DNA of 64,000 nucleotides. Source: Streptomyces sp. NBC_01723 (GTDB taxonomy: Bacteria; Actinomycetota; Actinomycetes; Streptomycetales; Streptomycetaceae). The stretch is from positions 8,544,001 through 8,608,000 of the forward strand of contig NZ_CP109171.1 in the NCBI RefSeq assembly GCF_036246005.1, read 5' to 3'. Below the pieces are notes generated by a model, which saw nothing but the letters and a program-made list of their open reading frames with translations, was not told where the DNA came from and made no database searches. This document shows, one piece after another, positions 41,967 to 50,399 of the stretch. The position numbers and the translations under genes were made by a program. The stretch's first letter is position 1. Each line of letters opens with the position of its first letter.

Positions 41967-44723
41967 GTGACCGGTTACGACCCGCGGGGGAAGGCGAACC
42001 GGGCGCTGTTGGTCGGAGTGTCCGAGTACGACAACACGGCGCCGCCGGACGGCGTGCCCGGCGACCTACCCGCGGTCAAACACAACCTGAACCGGCTGGC
42101 GGAGGCGCTGCGGCACGGCGGTGTGTTCGCCGAGCGGGAGATCACGGTGTGCCGCTCTCCCGACCAGGGCACCTTCGACCAGGAGCTGTGGAAGGCGGCC
42201 AACGAGGCGGACGGTGTCCTGCTGCTGTACTTCGCCGGGCACGGGGCGATTCCGAACGCGGGCGACGAGCTGTTCCTGCAGATGCGCAACGCACGCGTGG
42301 TGGCGGGCGGCCACGCGGTCTTTCCGGGCGCGGTGCTGTTCAGCCTGGCGCAGGCGATGCTCACCGCCAGTTCGGCACGGCGGATCGTGGTCGTCCTCGA
42401 CTGCTGCTTCGCCGGCAACGCCGCCTGGGTCCGCCCGGAGACCCCCGACAAACGGCGGCTGCTGCTGATGAGCGTGCAGCCCAATCACCGCATCGACGCG
42501 GGTGATCCCGACACGCCGACGCCGTTCACCGCCGAGCTGGTGAAGCTGTTGGAGGCGGGCGGCGATGTGTCGTTCCGCGCCCTCGTGGACGACCTGCGGG
42601 CCCGGATGTCCGCCGCGGGTCACCGGACGGTACGGGGTGACGCCTGGGAACCGGAGAGCCGTGCCGAGCCCGGCATGGACGTGCTGCTCGCCGCCGGGCC
42701 AGGGGGGACCGGAAGCCCGCCCGCTCCTGACCCTGCCCCCGGCCCCGGCCCTGCCCCCGGCCCCGGCCCTGCCCCCGGCCCCGGCCCTGGGCCTGTGCCC
42801 TGGGCCCCCGACCCCGACCCTGGGCCTCTCCGTCGGGTCGGGGCGGTTCTGGTCGGATGGCTGGGCGGGATGGGCGCAGCCTGGGGGGCTTTGATCCGTC
42901 GTAGGCGTGACTCCGGGGCCCGGGAGGGTCAGGGCGGCGACGGGAATCCCGGTGTGCGGGCGGGTGACACGGGAGACGAGGACGGAACGAGAGGGGAGTG
43001 GCGGCGGACGCGGCGGCTGGTCGCCGGGGGTGTCGTCATGCTGGTCCTGGCCGTCACCGCCCTCGGTATCGGCGTCTACCGTCATTTCGTTCTGACCGGC
43101 GGCCCCTCCTCCTGCGCCCCACCCCTGGAACTGCGGGTGCTCACCGACCCCGACCTCGAGCCGACCGTCCGGGCCGCAGCCGACGCGTATCTGACGTCGG
43201 AGGCGAACACCACCGGCGACGACTGTCGCCGCAGCGGCATCACCGTCTACAGCGCGGGCGCCGCCGACGCGGTCACCGCCCTGCGCAAGCAGACCGGTGC
43301 CTGGCAGGAACCCCGCGAGGCCGACACCAACCCGCAGCGCGACGTCGGCCCGCAGCCCGACGTGTGGATACCCGCTTCCCCGGCCGACGCCGCCCGGGCC
43401 GTCGCGGGGCAGGACACCGACGCCGTGGCCGAACTGGACGCCGACCGAGAGCCCTTCGCGTACTCTCCCGTCGTGCTCGCCGTCCCGCAGGGCATCGCCG
43501 TCGACGAGCTGGACGACCGTACCGGCCCCCCACTCACCCGGATGATCGACGACCTGCGTGCACGGCACGCGGACGCGGCCGTGCGCCGCCCCGACCCGGA
43601 GTTCACCGACACCGGGCTGCTGGCCACGATCGCCCTGTACGGCACCCAGGGCGCGGCCGGCGCCGACGGCCCCCGCCGCGCCGAGGGCCGGGTCGCCCAG
43701 TCCGGGCCGCCCGCTCCGACCGCCGCCGAGCTGCTGTGCGCGCTGCCCGACGACGACGCCGTCGACAACCGCACCGCGGCCCTCGTCCCCGAGTTCCTGC
43801 TGAAGAGCGGCATCGGCTGCGACAGCGCGCGCCGCACCCCGCGCATGGCCCAGTACCCGGGTGACGTCCCGGGTCTGGAGCCGGTCTTCGTCCGCGTCCG
43901 CTGGCAGGGCGCCGACCGCGACGAGGCCGACCGGGACCGTGAGGCGGAGGCCTTCCGGGAGTGGCTCACCGGCGAGGGCGGCCGGGTGGCCTTCGCCCGG
44001 GACGGCTTCCGCGCGGCCACCGGCGACCGGGCCCTGCTGGACCCCACCGAGGTCGCCGAAGGGGTGCTGAGGGCGCCGTCGCCGCTCACCGAGTCCGCCG
44101 GACGGGACGCGATGGAGGCGTCGTTGGGGGAGTACCGGGGCGCCAACGGGCCCGGCCGCGTGCTGTTCCTGCTCGACAGTTCCGGCTCCATGGCCGGCCA
44201 GTGGGAGGGGCCCAGCGGTGGGCCAGGCCTGCTGAAACAGTCGCTGGGCGGGCTCGGCGACCGGGACGAGTACGCCGTGTGGGCGGTGTCGGACGCAGGT
44301 GAGGACACGTACGACACTCTGCTCCCCTTCGGCCCGCACTCCGGCAAGGACGCCGAGCGAGCCATCGACCGTGAGGCCCAGGTCCGGGACGCCGAGGCGA
44401 ACCCGCTCGGGGCGCTGCGGGCCGCTCTCGACGCCATGGAGGTCCGGGACGCCGTCGACGAACGCCCCGGCCTGATCGTCTTCGTCACCGACGACGAGGA
44501 CGCGGACCGGCTCGCCGACGACGGCTTCGGCAACCTCCTGGACATCGCCCGCGCGAGAGGGCTGCCGATCGCGATGGTCTCCCTGAAGGGCGGAGGCTGC
44601 GACGCGGGGAAGCCGGACGCCCGGATCTCCAAGGCCAGCGGCGGCCGGTGCCTGGACGCCGACGACGATCTCGGCGCCGCCCTGCACGACGAGGTCGCGC
44701 GCACCGGAACGGGGGAGACCTGA
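41967..44723 (+). CDS. Caspase-like peptidase fused to binding-protein and vWA domains
   Basis: 918 residues from GTG at 41967. Residues about 10-230 are a C14-type caspase: ANRALLVGVSEYD, catalytic His92 in LLYFAGHGAIP and Cys147 in VVVLDCCFAGNAAW (D-x-C-x-x-G). Residues about 251-288 form a Pro-Gly linker built on an 18-bp DNA repeat. A membrane helix LVAGGVVMLVLAVTALGIGVY lies near 351-371. Then a periplasmic binding-protein-like domain (LELRVLTDPDLEPTVRAAAD to about 700) and a von Willebrand A domain with MIDAS motif LFLLDSSGSMAG near 733-744. With one helix, the peptidase faces the cytosol and the binding and vWA domains face outside. The vWA plus binding-domain half exists alone in other Streptomyces proteins; the caspase fusion is unusual. 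Inference: transmembrane sensor-effector. Confidence 0.85.
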   Translation: MTGYDPRGKANRALLVGVSEYDNTAPPDGVPGDLPAVKHNLNRLAEALRHGGVFAEREITVCRSPDQGTFDQELWKAANEADGVLLLYFAGHGAIPNAGDELFLQMRNARVVAGGHAVFPGAVLFSLAQAMLTASSARRIVVVLDCCFAGNAAWVRPETPDKRRLLLMSVQPNHRIDAGDPDTPTPFTAELVKLLEAGGDVSFRALVDDLRARMSAAGHRTVRGDAWEPESRAEPGMDVLLAAGPGGTGSPPAPDPAPGPGPAPGPGPAPGPGPGPVPWAPDPDPGPLRRVGAVLVGWLGGMGAAWGALIRRRRDSGAREGQGGDGNPGVRAGDTGDEDGTRGEWRRTRRLVAGGVVMLVLAVTALGIGVYRHFVLTGGPSSCAPPLELRVLTDPDLEPTVRAAADAYLTSEANTTGDDCRRSGITVYSAGAADAVTALRKQTGAWQEPREADTNPQRDVGPQPDVWIPASPADAARAVAGQDTDAVAELDADREPFAYSPVVLAVPQGIAVDELDDRTGPPLTRMIDDLRARHADAAVRRPDPEFTDTGLLATIALYGTQGAAGADGPRRAEGRVAQSGPPAPTAAELLCALPDDDAVDNRTAALVPEFLLKSGIGCDSARRTPRMAQYPGDVPGLEPVFVRVRWQGADRDEADRDREAEAFREWLTGEGGRVAFARDGFRAATGDRALLDPTEVAEGVLRAPSPLTESAGRDAMEASLGEYRGANGPGRVLFLLDSSGSMAGQWEGPSGGPGLLKQSLGGLGDRDEYAVWAVSDAGEDTYDTLLPFGPHSGKDAERAIDREAQVRDAEANPLGALRAALDAMEVRDAVDERPGLIVFVTDDEDADRLADDGFGNLLDIARARGLPIAMVSLKGGGCDAGKPDARISKASGGRCLDADDDLGAALHDEVARTGTGET
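42732..42785 (+). repeat. 18-bp tandem repeat coding Pro-Ala-Pro-Gly-Pro-Gly
   Basis: Three identical copies of CCTGCCCCCGGCCCCGGC head to tail inside the caspase gene, coding the linker between the peptidase and the membrane part. Copy number is likely to vary between strains by slippage. Confidence 0.95.
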
Positions 44724-46135
44724 TGCGCGGAGTACGGCTGCGACGACAGTCTCGGCGGCGGCTGGTGGTACTGCCGGCAGCGCTGTGTCTGCTGCTGCCG
44801 ACCGCGTGCAGTGGTGGTGGCGGCGACGGCGGAAGCGGACCCGCGGCGCCGCCCTCCGTCGACGTGCCCGGCGACATCGTCGTCGCCAGCGGCCGGGACG
44901 TCACAGGCAAGAACGGCGTCCGCCAGCGGCTCATCGACGCCTGGAACACCGAGCAGGAGAAGGCCGGCACCGGCTACCGGGCCCGACTGGTCGAACTCCC
45001 CGGCAGCGCCGACGAACAGCGCAGCCAACTGCTCGGCGCGCTCCAGTCCGGCAGCGCCGCCTACGACGTGGTCAACCTCGACGTCACCTGGGTCCCGGAG
45101 TTCGCCGCCGCGGACCTGATCAGCCCACTGCCCGAGACGCTGCTCGACGACGACGTCATCGCCCCCGTCGCGAGCACCGCCCGCTGGGACGGCAACGTGT
45201 ACGCCGCCCCCTTCAACAGCGATGTCGGCCTGCTTTACTACCGCCGCGACCACCTGAGCCAGGCGGACGTCGAGCAGACCGACCTGACGGGCGGCCTGGA
45301 CTGGCCGGAACTGAAGACGCTGATCAATGCCGTCGGCGACCACAAGCCCGACGGCTACGACAAGGGCTGGACGACCCAGCTCGCCACGTACGAGGGGCGG
45401 ACGGTCAACGCCGTGGAGGCGTTCGCGTCGGCCGTACCGGACCTCACGCTCACCGGCGAGGACGGCCACTACGACGCCACCGTCGAGGAGTTGACCGAGG
45501 GCATCAGCGAGCTGCGCCGTCGCACCGAGGCCGCGTACGTGCTCCCGGACGCCTTCCACTCCGACGAGGCGGCTTCCCTCGGTGACTTCACCGCGGGCCG
45601 CACCACCTTCCTGCGCCACTGGCCGTACGTGTATCCCGCCCTGCACCAGTCGTTCCCCGGCGACGACCGGCTCGGTGTGACCGCGTTGCCGGGGCGGGCC
45701 GTCCTCGGCGGCCAGAACCTCGCCGTGACCGCGGCGTCCCAGCGCAGGACCAAGGCGGCCGACCTGATCGAGTACCTGACCGGCAAGGAGAGCGAACGCT
45801 GCCTGCTGGACGCCGGTTTCGCGGCGACGCGCAGCTCCGCATACACGGACGATGCCGTGACGTGCGCGGTGGGTACGGCGAGGCCCTCGGCGGCGCCGAC
45901 CGGGGAGAGCGCCGACACCGTGCCCCGCGACGCGGCCGGCCGCCCGGAGTACGCCCGCGACATCCTGCTGCCCGCCCTCCAGAAGGCGGTGCACCGCCCC
46001 CGCACCCCGCTGTACGGCGCCTTCACCCAGACCTTCACCACCGAGCTGGGCGCCCTCTTCGCCGACGACCCGCCGAGTGACGGGGAATTGGCGCGCCGCT
46101 TGGACGAAGCGCTTAGACGCGCCCTGCCGGACTGA
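44723..46135 (+). CDS. Extracellular solute-binding lipoprotein
   Basis: 470 residues from ATG at 44723, sharing a base with the caspase stop (TGATG). Twin basic start (RLRRQSRRR), hydrophobic stretch and lipobox LPTAC (Cys29) then a Gly-rich spacer. The mature part is a class II ABC-type binding protein: DIVVASGRDVTGKNGVRQRL, AYDVVNLDVTWVPEFAAADL, NVYAAPFNSDVGLLYYRRD and LRHWPYVYPALHQ, as in carbohydrate-binding proteins. No permease or ATPase gene is next to it. Because the caspase protein itself carries a similar fold outside the membrane, this lipoprotein may be its ligand-delivering or decoy partner rather than an importer part. Confidence 0.85.
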   Translation: MRGVRLRRQSRRRLVVLPAALCLLLPTACSGGGGDGGSGPAAPPSVDVPGDIVVASGRDVTGKNGVRQRLIDAWNTEQEKAGTGYRARLVELPGSADEQRSQLLGALQSGSAAYDVVNLDVTWVPEFAAADLISPLPETLLDDDVIAPVASTARWDGNVYAAPFNSDVGLLYYRRDHLSQADVEQTDLTGGLDWPELKTLINAVGDHKPDGYDKGWTTQLATYEGRTVNAVEAFASAVPDLTLTGEDGHYDATVEELTEGISELRRRTEAAYVLPDAFHSDEAASLGDFTAGRTTFLRHWPYVYPALHQSFPGDDRLGVTALPGRAVLGGQNLAVTAASQRRTKAADLIEYLTGKESERCLLDAGFAATRSSAYTDDAVTCAVGTARPSAAPTGESADTVPRDAAGRPEYARDILLPALQKAVHRPRTPLYGAFTQTFTTELGALFADDPPSDGELARRLDEALRRALPD

Positions 46136-46267
46136 GGGGCGGCCGCGCCGGGCGAGGGCCTCAGATGTTCGGTCACGTTTCCTCTCGACGAGCCCCGGGC
46201 CGCCGACGAGGCCATGGCTGAGCGGACCGCCGGGCGGATCATCGGGGCCACGGCTGGTGGAGTGCCT

Positions 46268-46497
46268 TCGGCAAGCGCAGGGGCCGCGGGAGGGACGCCG
46301 AAGCCGGGCCGCCAGTCCATGGTGATCTGGTGCGGCGGGACTTCACCGCAGCCGGGCCGGACTGGTAGCGGCTGTGCCGGGCTTTACCGAGCACGCCACC
46401 GGAGAGGGCAAGCTGTACCCGTGTGCCGTCAGGGCGTGTACTGCTGCCGCGGCGTGGGGTATTCCATCGACTCCCGGATGAAGTCAAGCCTCGCCCA
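46268..46497 (+). mobile_element. IS3-family transposase relic (frameshifted)
   Basis: Three plus-strand frames in succession give pieces of an IS3-type OrfB: FGKRRGRGRDAEAG then HGDLVRRDFTAAGPDW, FTEHATGEGKLYPCAV, and VGYSIDSRMKSSLA. These correspond in order to the L-V-x-R-D-F-T-A region, the D-I-T-E-H-x-T-x-E-G-K-L-Y catalytic strand and V-G-Y-S-I-D-S-R-M-K. About 75 codons remain, with stops and frameshifts. The relic ends at 46497, exactly where the neighbouring minus-strand gene begins to read as its own protein. Confidence 0.8.
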
Positions 46498-46827
46498 CGA
46501 TGGAAGGCCAGCCGCATCCTTCACAGCCTCGGAGACTCTCCGCAACCGCTCTGCGCGGTATGTGCCCCGCGGCTGTCTGCTCACCACCACGCACGCGGAG
46601 GGGAACTCGGCGATGCGCTGGAGCAGATCGGCATCGTCCACCCGCAAGAAGGCTCCGAGCATCGCAGGCCTCAGACTTCTCGACCGCCGCTGCTGTTCGA
46701 GATCACGCCGGAACTCGTCAATCCCCTCGATGAGACCAGACAACAGGTTCGTCCCGAAATGAACGGGACGATTGCCGTCCTCCAGGACTGCCTGTACGTC
46801 GAATCGCTTGGAGAACGACGGATCCAT
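46429..46827 (-). CDS. Truncated protein of unknown function, 3' end replaced by IS3 relic
   Basis: 132 residues from ATG at 46827. Residues 1-110 read like a real protein (RFDVQAVLEDGNRPVHFGTN, LRPAMLGAFLRVDDADLLQRIAEF, ACVVVSRQPRGTYRAERL) from DNA distinctly less GC-rich than the surroundings, suggesting recent transfer. The strand pattern and ACVVVSRQ resemble the N-terminal half of phospholipase D-like or related nuclease folds, but I cannot name it. The last about 22 residues are antisense to the IS3 relic (46429-46497), so the original C terminus was lost to an insertion and deletion. Confidence 0.55.
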   Translation of the reverse strand: MDPSFSKRFDVQAVLEDGNRPVHFGTNLLSGLIEGIDEFRRDLEQQRRSRSLRPAMLGAFLRVDDADLLQRIAEFPSACVVVSRQPRGTYRAERLRRVSEAVKDAAGLPSWARLDFIRESMEYPTPRQQYTP

Positions 46828-46877
46828 ACGCCCGTCCGGGCATTAAAAGGGGATCCAAGACGGGACGAAATCCTGTC

Positions 46878-48194
46878 TCAGAGGGTCGTAGGAGCGCACC
46901 ACAGCGGGCGGGTGCCGAGCCCGGTGACGTCCAGGGCGAGTTCGGCGTACATCGCGTTCGCCCACGAGAACCAGGGGCGGGTGAAGCGGCGGGGGTCGTC
47001 CTTGTGGAACGACTCGTGCATCTGGCCCGTGCCCGCGTCGGTCGACAGGAGCCTGCGCAGAGCCGTCAGGCGCTCGTCCTCGCCGCCGGTCAGGCCCTGC
47101 ACGGCAATGGCGATCGGCCAGATGTGCTCGTCGGGTGTGTGCGGGCTGCCGATGCCCTCGGCGGCGGTGCCCCGGTGCCAGGTGGGGTTGGCCGGGGAGA
47201 GGACGAACCGTCGTGTGGCGAGGTAGAGCGGGTCCGTGACGGGAACGTCCGCGATCAGGGGCAGCGAGAGCAGTCCGGGCATGTTGGCGTCGTCCATCAG
47301 CAGCGCGTTGCCGTGGCCGTCCACCTCGTACGCGTAGACAGTGCCGAACTCGGAGTGCTCCACGGTGCCGTGCCGCGCGGTGGCTGCCCGCAGCTCCGCT
47401 GCGAGGTGGGCTGCGTTCTCGGCCAGCTCCATGTCACGGGCGGGGCGGGCCAGTTCGGCGACGGCGTCGAGGGCGGCGGCGGCGCACAGGTTCGCGGGGA
47501 CGTTGTACCCGTAGGCGCAGGCGTCGTCGCTCGGCCGGAAGCCGCTCCACGTCATGCCGGTCCGGGCGACGGGCGTGCCCCGGCCCGCGTTCGGCAGCGT
47601 GTCGCTCGGTGAGCCGCCCTCGCGGCGGAAGCGGTACGTGGAGAGGCGTTCGTGGTCCTGCTCCGTGCGCCACAGCGCGATGACCGTGCGCGCGGTCCGC
47701 AGGGTGTCCGGGACGTGGTCCGTCCGCCCGGTCGCCACCGAGAAGCGGTGGGCCAGCAGGAGGGGGAGCGCGAGAGAGTCGACCTCGTACTTCTCCTCCC
47801 ACACCCAGGGGTCCTCGCACAGGTCCGCCGGGTCGTGGGCCTGTCCGGACGGTCCGGCGTTGAAGGCGTTGGCGTACGGATCGCGGGCGATCTGGGCGAA
47901 CTGGCGGCGCAGCACGGCGAGTACCAGTTCCTGAAGGCCGTCGTCGTCGCGCAGCAGGGCCAGGTACGGCATCAGCTGCGTGGTGGAGTCGCGCAGCCAC
48001 ATGGCGGGGATGTCGCCGGTCACGACGAAGGCCGTGCCATCGGGCATCGGCCGGACCGTGCGGGCCAGGGTGTCGTCCAGGCAGCGCGTCAGCATCCGGC
48101 CGAAGCGCGGATCACCGAGGTCGTCGAGTCGTCGGACTGCCTCCCGGACGGTGGGGTGGTCCTTGACGCTGGTGGGGAAGCTGGGGAAGCCCAT
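46878..48194 (-). CDS. GH125 exo-alpha-1,6-mannosidase
   Basis: 438 residues from ATG at 48194. It matches glycoside hydrolase family 125 (formerly DUF1237) along its length: GTAFVVTGDIPAMWLRDSTTQLMPYL, DPYANAFN, VWEEKYEVDSLALPLLLAH, TWSGFRPSDDACAYGYNVPAN and TGQMHESFHKDDPRRFTRPWFSWANAMYAEL. The toroidal (alpha/alpha)6 enzyme is an inverting exo-mannosidase that removes alpha-1,6-linked mannose from oligosaccharides. There is no signal peptide, so it acts on imported oligomannosides in the cytosol. Last gene of the manA-ROK-lacI-GH125 transcript. Confidence 0.92.
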   Translation of the reverse strand: MGFPSFPTSVKDHPTVREAVRRLDDLGDPRFGRMLTRCLDDTLARTVRPMPDGTAFVVTGDIPAMWLRDSTTQLMPYLALLRDDDGLQELVLAVLRRQFAQIARDPYANAFNAGPSGQAHDPADLCEDPWVWEEKYEVDSLALPLLLAHRFSVATGRTDHVPDTLRTARTVIALWRTEQDHERLSTYRFRREGGSPSDTLPNAGRGTPVARTGMTWSGFRPSDDACAYGYNVPANLCAAAALDAVAELARPARDMELAENAAHLAAELRAATARHGTVEHSEFGTVYAYEVDGHGNALLMDDANMPGLLSLPLIADVPVTDPLYLATRRFVLSPANPTWHRGTAAEGIGSPHTPDEHIWPIAIAVQGLTGGEDERLTALRRLLSTDAGTGQMHESFHKDDPRRFTRPWFSWANAMYAELALDVTGLGTRPLWCAPTTL

Positions 48195-48303
48195 GGGGCG
48201 GCCTTTCGGCTCGGCTGGGGTGCGTCCCGCATCGGCTGCGGGTGCGTCCCGTAACGTGGGGAGTGGGTCCGGCGCCGGCGGGTGCGTGGTGCGGACGCGG
48301 GTG

Positions 48304-49344
48304 TCAGGTGCCGGCCGACGGGCGGTCGGGCCCGTTCCCGGAGGGGGCTCCGTGGCGGACCACGTGGGTGGGGACGGTGACGCGGCGGGAGGCCCGCGGC
48401 GCCGCGTCATCCTGTTCCAGGCGGTCGATCAGCAGACGTGCGGCCTGGCGGCCGATCTCGTCGGCGTCGTAGGAGACGAGGGTCAGCGGCAGCCCGAGGA
48501 CGTCGGACAGGTCGAAGTCGTCGAAGCCGGCGACGGGCAGGGTGGTCCCGGCCTTGTACAGGGCCCGGATGGCGCCCTGACTGATGCGGTTGTTGGTGCA
48601 GAAGAGCGCGGTGGGGCCATCGACCCGCCCGAGCAGGTCCAGGGTGGCCCGCTCCGCGGCCGCGGAGTCGACCAGGCCCTGGCGGATCAGGGAGTGGTCC
48701 GGCTCGACGCCGACCTCCTCGTGCGCCGCCCAGAACCCGCGCAGGCGCTCGGCACCGGTGTAGAGCGCCGGCGGGTTGCCGAGGAAGGCGACGCGGGTGT
48801 GTCCGTCGGCCAGGAGGCAGGCGGTGGCCTCCCGCGCGCCGTGGAAGTCCTCGACCAGCACGCAGTCCGTGTCCAGACCGGCGGGCGGCCGGGCGGCGAA
48901 GACGACCGGGACGTGCCGCATGGCGCTCGCCAGGTGCTGCTGCCGGCTGCCCGCCGGTACGACGATCAGCCCTTCGACCTGGTGGTCGACGAGTCCGTCG
49001 ATGAGTTCGGGTTCCCGGTCGGCCTCCTCGCCCGAGTTGCTGAGCAGCATGCGGAAGCCGTACTCCGTCGCCACCTCCTGGACGCCGAGCGCGAGGCGCG
49101 AGTAGAAGGGGTTGGCGAGGTTGGTGACGACGAGACCGATCATGCCGCTGCCGCCGAGGCGGAGACTGCGGGCGGTCTGATTGCGGCGGTAGCCGAGTCG
49201 GTCGACCGCCGCGAAGACCCGCTCGCGGGTCGCTTCCGACACGCCCGGGTCGTTCTTGAGTACGCGTGAGACGGTCATGGCGCTGACCTGCGCGAGCTTG
49301 CCGACGTCGTGCATCGTCGGCCCGCTACCCCGGCGAGCGGTCAT
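48304..49344 (-). CDS. LacI-family repressor of the mannan locus
   Basis: 346 residues from ATG at 49344 with GCAGGAGC upstream. The N-terminal helix-turn-helix and hinge read TMHDVGKLAQVSAMTVSRVL with LGYRRNQTARSLR; the periplasmic-binding-type ligand domain follows (GMIGLVVTNLANPFYSRLALG, DGLVDHQVEGLIVVPAG, VAGFDDFDLSDVLG). It lies within the mannan operon and two LacI-type operator sequences are in the divergent promoter region at 52145 and 52295. The inducer is probably mannose, mannobiose or a phosphate of it. Confidence 0.93.
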   Translation of the reverse strand: MTARRGSGPTMHDVGKLAQVSAMTVSRVLKNDPGVSEATRERVFAAVDRLGYRRNQTARSLRLGGSGMIGLVVTNLANPFYSRLALGVQEVATEYGFRMLLSNSGEEADREPELIDGLVDHQVEGLIVVPAGSRQQHLASAMRHVPVVFAARPPAGLDTDCVLVEDFHGAREATACLLADGHTRVAFLGNPPALYTGAERLRGFWAAHEEVGVEPDHSLIRQGLVDSAAAERATLDLLGRVDGPTALFCTNNRISQGAIRALYKAGTTLPVAGFDDFDLSDVLGLPLTLVSYDADEIGRQAARLLIDRLEQDDAAPRASRRVTVPTHVVRHGAPSGNGPDRPSAGT

Positions 49345-49388
49345 GCTCCTGCCCCCTCCTCTGCCCGTCTGCGTCTCGGCCCCGGCCC

Positions 49389-50399
49389 TCATGGAGCGTC
49401 CCCTGCCTCACGCGCCCAGTGGGCGGCGCCGAGCAAGGGGGCCTCCTCGGGCCGCCGGGCCGGCAGCACGGGTACGCGCCGTCCACCGGCCGAGGCCAGC
49501 CCCGCGGTGAGCGCGGGGTGGATCAGCCCCCACGACCGGGCCACGGAGCCACCGATGATCACCGCGGTCGCCTCGAAGCGGTCGGTCCAGGGAGCCAGGG
49601 CTCGGCCGAGTGCGTCGAAAGCGTAGCGGAAGGCTTCGCCGGCGGCGGCCTCCCCCTTCCCGGCGCGTGCGGCTATTTCCCGGACGTCGGGCAGGAGTGC
49701 GTCGTCCGCCCCGGAACCGGTGGCGGGGCGGGTGGGAGCCTCCGCGCCGGCCTCCACCAACGCCCCCGCACCCCCGACCGCCCCCGCCCCGCGGAGCGCG
49801 GCGTAGTGGGCGCGGAGGCCGCGGCGCGACACCGTGTCCTCGAGGGGCCGGCCGTGCACGGTCAGCCGGTGCACGTGGCCGCTCGGCGGCACCAGGGGGC
49901 CGGAGTGGACGGGACGGCCGCGGGACAGGAACGAGGACCCCACCCCCGTGCCCAGCGTCAGGCAGACGACGCGATCGTGGCCCGCGGCGGCACCGGAGCG
50001 GTACTCGCCGACGGCGAACGCGTCGGCGTCGTTGAGGAAGCACAGCCGCTCCGCCCGGCCGGCCAGGCGTGCGCGCAGGCCGGCGCCGACGTCGACGCCG
50101 GACAGGGACTCGAACTTGCCCATCCCCTCGAAGCGGCCGACGCCGGTGGCATAGTCGAAGGGACCCGGCATCGCCACACCCCAGCGCGGGCCGTGCCCGG
50201 CGGGCAGCGCCAGGGCCGCCGCGGCGACGGCGTCGAGGACCACGTCGGCCTCCGCGTCCGAGCGCAGACGCGTGCGGACCACCGTCGAGGGGAGCACACG
50301 GCTCGCGGCGGGGTCCACGAGGGCTGCGGTGACGTGCGTACCGCCGATATCGAGCACCGGAACCGGCAGCGGGGCCCGGCCGGTGGGGGACCCGGTCAC
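49389..50399 (-). CDS. ROK-family sugar kinase (probable mannokinase)
   Basis: 336 residues from GTG overlapping the upstream stop (GTGA). Phosphate-1 motif DIGGTHVTAALVD, catalytic FLNDADAFAVGEY and phosphate-2 motif LTLGTGVGSSFL are present. The Cys-rich zinc site typical of ROK glucokinases is missing: the segment after GHVHRL reads TVHGRPLEDTVSRRGL. In this operon, between a mannose-6-phosphate isomerase and mannosidases, the likely substrate is mannose. Glucose or fructose remain possible. Confidence 0.88.
   Translation of the reverse strand: MTGSPTGRAPLPVPVLDIGGTHVTAALVDPAASRVLPSTVVRTRLRSDAEADVVLDAVAAAALALPAGHGPRWGVAMPGPFDYATGVGRFEGMGKFESLSGVDVGAGLRARLAGRAERLCFLNDADAFAVGEYRSGAAAGHDRVVCLTLGTGVGSSFLSRGRPVHSGPLVPPSGHVHRLTVHGRPLEDTVSRRGLRAHYAALRGAGAVGGAGALVEAGAEAPTRPATGSGADDALLPDVREIAARAGKGEAAAGEAFRYAFDALGRALAPWTDRFEATAVIIGGSVARSWGLIHPALTAGLASAGGRRVPVLPARRPEEAPLLGAAHWAREAGDAP

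Noticed and set aside
42838..42900. Second membrane helix in the caspase protein
   Set aside because: VGAVLVGWLGGMGAAWGALI is hydrophobic but Gly-rich and close to the Pro-Gly linker; left as an open question instead of a called segment.
42066..44687. Minus-strand open frame opposite the caspase gene
   Set aside because: The sense strand shows catalytic motifs, a membrane helix and a vWA domain; the antisense translation is low-complexity Gly/Arg/Val.
46160..46260. Frame reading VTFPLDEPRAADEAMAERTA after the solute-binding gene
   Set aside because: It looks faintly like the end of an MDR oxidoreductase, but is too short to support a call.
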